In this document: positions 1 to 5,701 of the stretch, piece after piece
Numbering within the stretch: position 1 is the stretch's first letter
How the letters are laid out: the number at the start of each line of letters is the position of its first letter
Source of the DNA: a bacterium
GTDB lineage: Bacteria; Vulcanimicrobiota; CADAWZ01
DNA: 7,426 nucleotides
Assembly (NCBI GenBank): GCA_024409025.1
Contig: JAKSUM010000060.1
Location: 1-7,426 of the forward strand
Reading direction: 5' to 3'
The notes under the pieces: generated by a model
Told to the model about the DNA's origin: nothing
Database searches by the model: none
The model's input: the letters and a program-made list of their open reading frames with translations, nothing else
Translations under genes and position numbers: made by a program

Positions 1-810
1 TTAGGCGTGTTTGTCTCATCGCTTTTATTGTGCTTCCTGTCGTCCTTTATTCCATTTGCTTTTATTCCTATTTGTCTGATGGCGTTGGCGGCATTTTTTG
101 CCCTGTCTCTTAGGACTTCGGATGATTGTGAAAAAAACGAAAGGCTACTTTTTTCTTCATCTTTTGCCCTTTTCTCCATTCTGTATTTTGCAGCCATGAT
201 GCTTTCATACGTATTCTGTTTTGAGGAGGTTGAGGGGCCAAGGCTTGCCTCATTTGAAAGGTATATGTCCTCATGGCCTGCAGCAATGTTCTATGCCTTT
301 TTCATGATTTCAGCTGGAGCGGGAACCTTAATGGGAAGAGGCGTTAAATATATGGGAATGTTTGCCGCCCTGTCGCTTTTTATTATATCATTTTTCGGAA
401 CATTGTCCTTCAGGCTTCCCGTATCCTATTCATCCATGACGGACACATACAGGGCTGATGCCGATTCCATTATGAAAAAGACTCCTGAGAATTCCTCTGT
501 TTTCTTTGTTGCTCAGGATGGCGGTCTTTCTCTTTTTTCAATATCATATCTGGCATCACCGAGGAGATTTAATTTTGACATATTCGATATAGGGGCGGAT
601 GATCCTGAATGCGCGATGTTTAATTCCGATATTGCTCCGGATGATTTAGCTAAAAAGCTGAGGGACGAGCATTATGATTTTGTGTATGTCAGGAAGGCGG
701 ATTCGTCCTTTATAGGAAGGTATGGCATGCTTTTTGATGTTCCGCCCGAATCAGGCTCTTTATACAGGGTATGTGTGGAGTCCGGACGGACGGAGCTGAA
801 AAAAAATTAA
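1..810 (+). CDS. C-terminal part of a polytopic membrane protein, glycosyltransferase-like (5' end outside window)
   Basis: The frame is open from base 1 and ends at TAA 808-810. The first possible start is GTG at 7, but it has no ribosome binding site and lies inside a hydrophobic run, so the gene very probably begins upstream. Counting from that GTG, about five hydrophobic segments can be seen (about 2-15, 16-35, 46-71, 88-110 and 117-135). A soluble domain of about 130 residues follows, with the pattern DEHYDFVYV near 220-228 and SLYRV near 251-255. This layout, several membrane spans followed by a mixed alpha/beta tail that ends soon after an LYxV strand, resembles large membrane glycosyltransferases of the GT39/ArnT-like or YfhO-like kind, and the SFERYMS stretch at 82-88 fits that general type. 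The catalytic N-terminal part is missing, so the function is inferred from architecture only. It points away from the division genes and appears unrelated to them. Confidence 0.6.
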   Translation, partial: LGVFVSSLLLCFLSSFIPFAFIPICLMALAAFFALSLRTSDDCEKNERLLFSSSFALFSILYFAAMMLSYVFCFEEVEGPRLASFERYMSSWPAAMFYAFFMISAGAGTLMGRGVKYMGMFAALSLFIISFFGTLSFRLPVSYSSMTDTYRADADSIMKKTPENSSVFFVAQDGGLSLFSISYLASPRRFNFDIFDIGADDPECAMFNSDIAPDDLAKKLRDEHYDFVYVRKADSSFIGRYGMLFDVPPESGSLYRVCVESGRTELKKN

Positions 811-832
811 AGGTTTTTTAATAATATCCTTA

Positions 833-862
833 TTGTTTTATATTGTGGCATTGTGATATAAT
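833..862 (+). promoter_or_regulatory. Sigma-70-type promoter with extended -10 for the 379-residue protein gene
   Basis: A perfect TATAAT lies at 857-862, preceded by TG and one base (854-856), which makes an extended -10. A weak -35 candidate, TTGTTT at 833-838, sits 18 bases upstream. The expected transcription start is near 869, giving a leader of about 30 bases that contains GGAGG at 888-892, eight bases before the ATG at 901. The position, in the only gap between two rightward genes, supports independent transcription of the downstream gene. The call rests on motif match only. Confidence 0.7.
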
Positions 863-900
863 GGTTAAAATGATTTAAGTTTGTACTGGAGGATTTATTT

Positions 901-2040
901 ATGCAGTCTGTAAAATCAACTTCAGCAGCGGCTCCTTCGCTTCCTGCAGCGAGCATGGCTCCCAAGATGCCTTCGGCGCCCAAAATGCCTCAGGCTGCCG
1001 GAAGGCCTGGAATGCCTCTCGGATTCCAGCAGGGAATGATGCAGAATGGCACTGTTGCGCGTCCTTCTGTCATGCCTTTTAATAACAGGCCCGGACAGAT
1101 GCCTCAGACAGGCAGGACGCCTGCTCAGACACAGCAGGCTCAGCAGCCGCAGTCTCCTTTTGTCACTAACAAGGGTATGCAGCAGCTTGCTAAAATGAAT
1201 GCCCAGTATACCACGTCATCTGTTTCCCTCTATGAAAATTCATCAGCGGCTTCTACGAGAAAAGCTCCTGAATACCCAGAAGCGGCATTCGAGAGGCTTA
1301 ACAATATGATGCAGAATAACAAACAGACGAGAAATGAGGCTTCTCAGAGGCTTAACCGCCAGCTTTCGGACATGAAAGAGCAGTTCTTTGAGAATTACAG
1401 CTATAAGACTGAAAAGGGCGAGGATGGCAAGCCGAGAGTCAAGACGGACGAGCAGGGCAGACCCCAGCTTCAGAATGGCAAGGAGACTTTTGAACAGAGG
1501 GTTGCGCGCCAGCAGTTTGAAGCTTCAACTCAGAAGTCAAGCTCCCAGTATTTTGCGAATGTCAAGGAAAACTTCCTTGCCAATGAAAAGCAGCAGGTTA
1601 TGCAGTTCCTTCAGAACCATAGGAACGAGCTTGCAAATCCTGCAGTCCAGCAGGAGCTCCAGCAGATGCTCACTGAGAGCGAGAAAAAGGCTCTTAAGCT
1701 TAAAAGGGATATAGATGCCCAGATGCTTGAGATGGATCTGCCTACTGAGGACATGAGAAAGCATGCAAGGACTGAGAAGAAGAAGCTGGACAAGATGGAA
1801 GATGACCATAAGCAGATGGAGGATTCTTCCGCCGAGGCTCATGAGCTTATCATGTATCAGGAAGAGATGAACGTCTATGCTATGGAAGAGAAGAAGAAGC
1901 TTCAGTTTGCCGAGAAGGACGAATCCTTCCTGCAGAATCCCAATGAGTTCCTTAAACCCCATGAGGCAAAGCTCTCGGATCTGCTTCCTCCTTATCTTGT
2001 GACATCTCTCTACAATATGGGAATCTATGCGATAGAGTAA
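901..2040 (+). CDS. Hypothetical 379-residue protein: Met/Pro/Gln-rich disordered head and charged helical body
   Basis: I do not recognise this protein. The ATG at 901 follows GGAGG with an eight-base spacer and a strong promoter, and the gene ends at TAA just before a perfect terminator, so it is a well-formed single-gene unit. Residues 1-90 are low complexity, rich in Ala, Pro, Met and Gln, with five Met-Pro pairs (residues 23, 29, 38, 58 and 67). Residues 125-345 are rich in Lys, Glu, Gln and Met and look mostly helical, with coiled-coil-like stretches around 225-275 and 285-340. The C-terminus (358-379) is more hydrophobic and could be a small docking segment. There is no Cys or Trp, no signal peptide and no membrane span, so it is probably cytoplasmic. 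It could be a structural, scaffold or RNA/DNA-associated protein, but nothing in the sequence decides this. It is convergent with the division operon, so it is not part of it. Confidence 0.85.
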   Translation: MQSVKSTSAAAPSLPAASMAPKMPSAPKMPQAAGRPGMPLGFQQGMMQNGTVARPSVMPFNNRPGQMPQTGRTPAQTQQAQQPQSPFVTNKGMQQLAKMNAQYTTSSVSLYENSSAASTRKAPEYPEAAFERLNNMMQNNKQTRNEASQRLNRQLSDMKEQFFENYSYKTEKGEDGKPRVKTDEQGRPQLQNGKETFEQRVARQQFEASTQKSSSQYFANVKENFLANEKQQVMQFLQNHRNELANPAVQQELQQMLTESEKKALKLKRDIDAQMLEMDLPTEDMRKHARTEKKKLDKMEDDHKQMEDSSAEAHELIMYQEEMNVYAMEEKKKLQFAEKDESFLQNPNEFLKPHEAKLSDLLPPYLVTSLYNMGIYAIE

Positions 2041-2060
2041 TCGCCTATTGACTTTAATTT

Positions 2061-2098
2061 AAAAGCCTGAAGATTTTTATCTTCAGGCTTTTTCTTTA
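2061..2098 (+). terminator. Intrinsic terminator after the 379-residue protein gene
   Basis: A perfect 14-base-pair stem (2061-2074 with 2079-2092) encloses a TTTT loop and runs into a T-rich tail (TTCTTTAT). The core is GCCTGAAGAT paired with ATCTTCAGGC. It begins 20 bases after the stop codon at 2040. The A-rich 5' arm means it could also act weakly on transcripts coming from the right. Confidence 0.93.
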
Positions 2099-2120
2099 TA
2101 ATGTAATAGATTATTCAAAG

Positions 2121-2249
2121 CACAAAGCCTTTTGCGTCAGATCCCTCCGGTTTTTCGTCCTTCCGATGCGTTGCTATCGTACGAAAAACCACCTCCCTTT
2201 GTAAAAGGGAGGCAAAGCATTTTGAAATTTAAATGATAAAGGCTTTGTG
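2121..2249. repeat. 129-bp element with perfect 12-bp terminal inverted repeats and internal hairpins (MITE/REP-like)
   Basis: CACAAAGCCTTT at 2121-2132 is exactly the reverse complement of AAAGGCTTTGTG at 2238-2249. Inside are two perfect hairpins. One has a 10-bp stem, GGTTTTTCGT (2149-2158) with ACGAAAAACC (2181-2190), with a smaller CGAT/ATCG stem (2164-2167, 2176-2179) nested in its loop. The other is CCTCCCTTT (2192-2200) with AAAGGGAGG (2204-2212) around a three-base loop. AAAG flanks both ends (2117-2120 and 2250-2253), which could be a 4-bp target duplication, although AAAG is frequent here. From memory, the GGGAGGTGG...GGAGGGATC layout on the minus strand resembles intergenic repeats common in gut bacteria that often give spurious short ORFs. 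A structured RNA is the alternative reading. Confidence 0.6.
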
Positions 2250-2252
2250 AAA

Positions 2253-2282
2253 GGCTTTCCCACGCCGACTTAGTGGGAAGCC
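2253..2282. repeat. Hairpin next to the inverted-repeat element
   Basis: GGCTTTCCCAC (2253-2263) pairs with GTGGGAAGCC (2273-2282), leaving one bulged T and a nine-base loop. It follows directly after the 129-bp element and begins by repeating its terminal AAAGGCTTT motif (2250-2258). It is followed by a short CTCC/GGAG inverted pair (2282-2285, 2291-2294). It has no T-tract, so it is not an intrinsic terminator. It is probably another module of the same composite intergenic repeat. Confidence 0.5.
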
Positions 2283-2333
2283 TCCGCAGGGGAGAGGACA
2301 AGTAAGAAAGCCTGCAATCTAATAAGCATGCAC

Positions 2334-2380
2334 ATAAAAAAGAAAGAGGCAAAGTGCCACTTGAACGCATCTTCTGCCTC
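2334..2380 (-). terminator. Possible second terminator of the division operon
   Basis: Read on the minus strand, GAGGCA (from 2380 to 2375) pairs with TGCCTC (from 2351 to 2346) and is followed by TTTCTTTTTTAT. The stem is only six base pairs with a long loop of about 23 bases. It is therefore much weaker than the terminator just upstream of it at 2381-2415 and would be a backup at most. Confidence 0.4.
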
Positions 2381-2415
2381 AAAAAAATAAAACGGAAGGA
2401 ATTCATCCTTCCGTT
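2381..2415 (-). terminator. Intrinsic terminator of the division operon
   Basis: On the minus strand AACGGAAGGA pairs perfectly with TCCTTCCGTT (2406-2415 with 2391-2400), a 10-bp stem with a five-base loop. It is followed by TTATTTTTTT (2390 to 2381). It begins nine bases past the stop of the DUF1844 gene, marking that gene as the end of the operon. Confidence 0.9.
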
Positions 2416-2424
2416 CTCTTATAT

Positions 2425-2760
2425 TTAATTACTATTGGACTGGTTGATGTAGTTCATCTGAAGGTTCTGCTTTAACGCTTCCATCTCGAGAAGTTCTCTC
2501 TGATTTGAATGGGGCTTCATAAGATCGCAAAGGCTTGAAACGCAGTCAATTGCGAGCTTTGCCTGAACGAGATCCTTCTCAATTTTCTGGGTGAAGGGAT
2601 TCTGCTGCATTCCGAGACATATCCATGCCTGCTGTCCGAGGTTTGCTATTATGCTTCTTACTAATGCATATGTGTCCTTTGGAATGAGATCGTCAAAATT
2701 TATATTCTGATCCTTCATCGCCTTTAGGGCGTCCATTGCCTGCTTTATCATATCTGCCAT
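2425..2760 (-). CDS. DUF1844 family protein, last gene of the division operon
   Basis: This 111-residue small helical protein matches the DUF1844 pattern as I know it. It has an LxxQAxxxLGM segment near 42-52, a Pro following (NPFT, 54-57), then a DLVQAKLAID helix (63-72), and a C-terminal ExLxxxLxMxY-type ending (ELLEMEALKQNLQMNY, about 89-104). The biochemical role of this family is not known to me. The ATG at 2758-2760 lies three bases after the ftsZ stop codon, with AGGG inside the last ftsZ codons as a weak ribosome binding site, so translation is probably coupled to ftsZ. It is followed at once by the operon terminator. There is no signal peptide or membrane span, so it is cytoplasmic. 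By position it is a candidate FtsZ-associated factor; that is inference, not family knowledge. Confidence 0.85.
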   Translation of the reverse strand: MADMIKQAMDALKAMKDQNINFDDLIPKDTYALVRSIIANLGQQAWICLGMQQNPFTQKIEKDLVQAKLAIDCVSSLCDLMKPHSNQRELLEMEALKQNLQMNYINQSNSN

Positions 2761-2763
2761 TTT

Positions 2764-3930
2764 TTATTTACCCTGTTTTTTATAGAATCTGTCTGAAAAG
2801 CTGTCCGTGTCGCTGTCCGTCTGTTGATATGAGGAATATGCCGAGAAGCCTGAATATCCTGAATCAAGGGTATCATCGGAAAAATCCGAGTTTTCTTCCT
2901 TATTGCCGAAGCCTGTAGCTATTACGGTAACGCTGACTTTATCCTGATATCTTTCGTCTATGACTACGCCGAATATGATCTTTGCGTCTTTAGCGACTGC
3001 TTTTGATATATAATTGGCTGCTTCATTGACTTCGTTAAGTGTCATTGAAGGAGAACCGGTTATGCAGAAGAGGACTCCCTTTGCCCCATCTATTCTTGCA
3101 TTCTGGAGAGGATTGTTTATTGCATCCGTGGCGGCGCTGACTGCCTTCTGATCTCCGCTGGAAATTCCGATTCCCATAAGGGCAGAGCCGCTGTCCTTCA
3201 TTATCGTGTTGATATCGGCAAAATCGACATTTACAAGACCGGGCTTCATCATGATATCTGTTATTCCATGAACGCCTTCCTTGAGGATTTTGTCTGCCAT
3301 TTTGAATGCTTCTGTAAGAGGGGTCTTCTTCTCCACAATGTTAAGAAGGTTGTCATTGGGGATTGTTATAAGTGTGTCAACTTTTCCCGAAAGCTCGGCT
3401 ATTCCCCTTTCGGCAACGCTTCTTCTCAATTCTCCCTCAAAAGTGAAAGGAGTTGTAACGACTGCTATTGTCAAGGCTCCGAGGCTTTTTGCCATCTCAG
3501 CAACAACAGGGGCGGCTCCTGTGCCTGTTCCTCCGCCCATTCCTGCCGTTATGAAAACAAGATCTGCTCCGGCTATGGCTTCCTGTACTTCGCTCTTATT
3601 CTCCTCTATTGCCTTAAATCCGATTTCGGCATTGCCTCCGGCTCCCATTCCCTTTGTTATGGTCTGCCCTATGAGTATTTTTTTTGAGGGATTGTCATAA
3701 AGGAACAGCGCCTGAGGATCTGTATTGATGCTTATATATTCAACACCCCTTAGGCTTTCGGCAATCATACGGTTTACGGCGCTGCATCCAGCTCCTCCTA
3801 TGCCGACTACTTTTATTCCTGTTAATTTGCTTTCAGTGCCGGGTGTCTCCTGAGGCATCTGCTTTGGCGCCTGTCTGACAGCCTGTGAAAACTTGTCAAG
3901 CGCTGACGGAACTCCTTTTTGTGTATTCAA
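2764..3930 (-). CDS. ftsZ: Cell division protein FtsZ (TTG start)
   Basis: FtsZ is the tubulin-like GTPase that polymerises into the cytokinetic ring. The 388-residue protein has about 38 extra N-terminal residues, then KVVGIGGAGCSAVNRM (40-55), the GGGTGTG tubulin signature (132-138), FEG with Arg169 (164-169), IPND (190-193), the AFKMAD motif (208-213), and the T7 loop NVDFAD (234-239), whose Asp236 and Asp239 serve GTP hydrolysis. The folded core ends near 341. A Ser/Asp/Tyr-rich linker of about 35 residues leads to a basic tail ending FYKKQGK. Two oddities: the Asn before AVNRM that contacts GTP (Asn25 in S. aureus FtsZ) is Ser50, and the tail lacks the usual proline. The start codon is TTG, supported by GGAGGT six bases upstream and by the lack of a nearby ATG. 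It lies 26 bases after ftsA. Confidence 0.97.
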   Translation of the reverse strand: MNTQKGVPSALDKFSQAVRQAPKQMPQETPGTESKLTGIKVVGIGGAGCSAVNRMIAESLRGVEYISINTDPQALFLYDNPSKKILIGQTITKGMGAGGNAEIGFKAIEENKSEVQEAIAGADLVFITAGMGGGTGTGAAPVVAEMAKSLGALTIAVVTTPFTFEGELRRSVAERGIAELSGKVDTLITIPNDNLLNIVEKKTPLTEAFKMADKILKEGVHGITDIMMKPGLVNVDFADINTIMKDSGSALMGIGISSGDQKAVSAATDAINNPLQNARIDGAKGVLFCITGSPSMTLNEVNEAANYISKAVAKDAKIIFGVVIDERYQDKVSVTVIATGFGNKEENSDFSDDTLDSGYSGFSAYSSYQQTDSDTDSFSDRFYKKQGK

Positions 3931-3936
3931 AATTAA

Positions 3937-3942
3937 ACCTCC
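3937..3942 (-). promoter_or_regulatory. Ribosome binding site that fixes the TTG start of ftsZ
   Basis: GGAGGT on the minus strand lies six bases before TTG (3928-3930). It is as strong as any Shine-Dalgarno sequence in the window, and no in-frame ATG is near, so TTG is the likely initiator. A TTG start may hold FtsZ synthesis below what the strong binding site would otherwise give. Confidence 0.8.
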
Positions 3943-3956
3943 GCAAATTTTCTTTG

Positions 3957-5261
3957 TCAGAACATTTCTTCAAGAAAATTCATTATTTTTTCGTATAGTG
4001 ACTTAAATTTTGTCTTTGTATCCGGTTTTGCCGGCGTTTCTTTCTTTTTTTCTATTTTTTCGGTTTCTGCTTTCAGCACTGAATAGGCTATGGCATATTC
4101 TGATGTTTCCCATCGTTCAGGCAGCTTCTTGGAATCTCTTTCCCTGCATATCTTAATTTCTTTTTTAAATGCCTTGCGAAGGAATTTGTCTATGCCGGGA
4201 ATCATTGACATTCCGCCTGTAATCATAATAAGGCCTATCTGTCCGTTTGCGATTGCAAATGATGCCTGTACTGACTTGCTGAGCTGCCTGTATATTTTAT
4301 CGGCAATTGCAAGGGTGAAATCGGATTTTTTTATCTGTATGAACGTGTCATTTGATGCTATGGATTTGGCGTTTATTGTCTTGTCATTACTGTATCCGAT
4401 AGCGTCTTCCTGTTCAAGCTCCTCTTCGTTTATGTCAAAAACGGATTCAAGAAGACCTTCGTTTACAAGAAGGTTTTCAGCGTCATTCGGATGTATTCCG
4501 AATCTGTTTACGATTTCTTTTTTAAGATCTTGGAATCCAAGCTTTATTGCGGTGCAGTACTTGATTTTTCCGTTGACGGTTATTGCTATGTTTGTTATTG
4601 AATGCCCCAAATCAAGATAAAGGACTCCTATGTCGTGTAAGTCATCCTTTAGGATTTCCTTCTGTATGCAGTTTGCGGCATACCATGTGCTTAGAAGTAT
4701 GCCGTTAGGCTCCTCAAGTTCTATTCCTATTTCCTCAATGGTCTTGGATATGTTTTCTATCTTTGCAGTGCTTGCCTGAACGACCATTGCGTAGAATTCC
4801 AGCCTGCTTCCTGAGAGACCTACCGGTGATAATGTTTCTTCTGAGCCGTCTACAGTATAATACAGCGGAATTGTCTGTATTGTCCTGACTTCCTTTGCGT
4901 TTGCTAAAATTGAAACGGCGTCATTTGCCTTGCGTTTGTCATTCTCGGTTATTGTGTTGTCCTGAATGGTTGCAGAGCCTATGTGTATTGACTTTTTTAT
5001 GTTTATGCCGTCTACGGCTATATATGCTTTCCTGACCTCTGCTCCGGCTTCCTGTTCCGCTTCCTTTATAGCCTGCTTTATTGACGCAGATGCTTCCTGT
5101 ATATCTGTTATCTCTCCGTTCGATATGCCTTTTGACTGGACTCTGCTTACGCCGAGCGTCGTGAGTTCAGGCTTCGCTGAGGAGTCTGAGTATTCGGCGA
5201 CGACGCATCTTATATATTTCGAGCCCAGATCTATCGCTGCTACTATTCTTCCCTTGGCCAT
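3957..5261 (-). CDS. ftsA: Cell division protein FtsA (actin-like membrane tether for FtsZ)
   Basis: FtsA is an actin-fold ATP-binding protein that attaches FtsZ filaments to the membrane and recruits later division proteins. The 434-residue product shows phosphate-1 motif AAIDLGSKYIRC (8-19), the FtsA-specific SHS2/1C subdomain (about 85-165, with the LSGSRLEFYAMVVQAS region at 149-164), phosphate-2 motif VLYLDLGHS (213-221), and adenosine motif IMITGGMSMIPG (345-356). A Lys/Glu/Pro-rich linker (400-417) leads to an amphipathic C-terminal helix (KFKSLYEKIMNFLEEMF, 418-434) fit for membrane binding. Length is normal for the family. I place the start at ATG 5259-5261, directly before the actin fold and with GGAGGT three bases upstream. 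A longer reading to 5363 would add 34 basic Gln/Arg-rich residues and run 74 bases into sbp. It lies 28 bases after sbp and 26 before ftsZ. Confidence 0.95.
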   Translation of the reverse strand: MAKGRIVAAIDLGSKYIRCVVAEYSDSSAKPELTTLGVSRVQSKGISNGEITDIQEASASIKQAIKEAEQEAGAEVRKAYIAVDGINIKKSIHIGSATIQDNTITENDKRKANDAVSILANAKEVRTIQTIPLYYTVDGSEETLSPVGLSGSRLEFYAMVVQASTAKIENISKTIEEIGIELEEPNGILLSTWYAANCIQKEILKDDLHDIGVLYLDLGHSITNIAITVNGKIKYCTAIKLGFQDLKKEIVNRFGIHPNDAENLLVNEGLLESVFDINEEELEQEDAIGYSNDKTINAKSIASNDTFIQIKKSDFTLAIADKIYRQLSKSVQASFAIANGQIGLIMITGGMSMIPGIDKFLRKAFKKEIKICRERDSKKLPERWETSEYAIAYSVLKAETEKIEKKKETPAKPDTKTKFKSLYEKIMNFLEEMF

Positions 5262-5264
5262 GAG

Positions 5265-5270
5265 ACCTCC
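5265..5270 (-). promoter_or_regulatory. Ribosome binding site that fixes the ftsA start
   Basis: GGAGGT on the minus strand lies three bases before ATG 5259-5261. The spacing is short, but the sequence is a full match, and the ATG coincides with the normal FtsA N-terminus, so this start is preferred over the upstream ATG at 5363. Confidence 0.7.
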
Positions 5271-5289
5271 TGCTTGCCTTTCTGATTGT

Positions 5290-5700
5290 CTATTCCTTTG
5301 TTTCTGCTTCTGTCTTTGCTGATGATTTGTTTTCCTGCTTCTTGTTGCTTTCGTGAGCGGCATTCATATTTTTTTTCATAATATCATGCCTGATTGATCC
5401 GAAATTGTTGAATATTCTGACGCCGAATGTCACGATTGCTGCCATATAGAGATCTACTCCGACCCTGTCCCCGAGCCATGTTATCAGAGCCGCAAGCAGC
5501 GTATTCATTATGAAGCCTGATACGAATACGGACAGATCAAAATTGTCTTCTATGCCGCCCTTGATTCCTCCTATGACGGAATCGAGACCTGCAAGGAATG
5601 CAACTGATATGTAAGTAGAACAGCTTATTGGCGGTATCATGGATGACGGCAGTGCAAGAGCCGTTATAATTCCTACAATGAGCCCTAAAACGATCCACAT
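5290..5700 (-). CDS. sbp: Small basic protein Sbp (DUF1290 family), division-cluster membrane protein
   Basis: This 136-residue integral membrane protein closely follows Bacillus Sbp in motif order: MWIVLGLIVGI at the start, YISVAFLAGLDSVIGGIKGG (30-49), FVSGFIMNTLLAALITWLG (59-77), and VGVDLYMAAIVTFGVRIFNN (80-99). About four hydrophobic segments are visible (2-20, 29-48, 57-77, 82-100). The molecular function of the family is unknown, but the gene typically lies upstream of ftsA-ftsZ, as here. A charged tail of roughly 28 residues (109-136, Lys/Glu/Ala/Ser-rich) makes it longer than the roughly 120 residues typical of Bacillus. With an even number of spans and a cytoplasmic N-terminus the tail would be cytoplasmic. 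The ATG lies one base after the DUF881 stop, with GGAGG eleven bases upstream inside that gene. Confidence 0.93.
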   Translation of the reverse strand: MWIVLGLIVGIITALALPSSMIPPISCSTYISVAFLAGLDSVIGGIKGGIEDNFDLSVFVSGFIMNTLLAALITWLGDRVGVDLYMAAIVTFGVRIFNNFGSIRHDIMKKNMNAAHESNKKQENKSSAKTEAETKE

Positions 5701-5701
5701 C

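Noticed and set aside
798..822. Possible terminator after the first membrane protein gene
   Set aside because: Only A/T pairs (ATTAAA with TTTAAT) can form; there is no GC stem.
1537..1962. A 141-codon minus-strand frame inside the 379-residue protein gene
   Set aside because: It is a Leu/His-rich shadow of the Lys/Glu/Gln-rich coding strand, and the sense gene has the promoter, binding site and terminator.
2137..2406. An 89-codon minus-strand frame in the intergenic region
   Set aside because: It runs through the inverted-repeat hairpins and the operon terminator stem and has no ribosome binding site. Its translation resembles spurious ORFs produced by this kind of intergenic repeat.
2093..2424. 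CRISPR array, tRNA or riboswitch in the intergenic region
   Set aside because: There are no regularly spaced direct repeats, no tRNA-like cloverleaf or T-loop consensus, and the hairpins are explained by the inverted-repeat element and terminators.
3268..3700. Two overlapping 139-codon plus-strand frames antisense to ftsZ
   Set aside because: They mirror the GTPase core of ftsZ and have no promoter, binding site or recognisable domain.
4090..4620. A 176-codon plus-strand frame antisense to ftsA
   Set aside because: FtsA motifs are intact on the other strand. The antisense translation is Ser/Phe/Ile-rich without domains, as expected from a coding shadow.
5262..5363. Longer ftsA start at 5363
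   Set aside because: It would add 34 Gln/Arg-rich residues read from the 3' end of sbp. The internal ATG at 5261 has a Shine-Dalgarno sequence and matches the family N-terminus.
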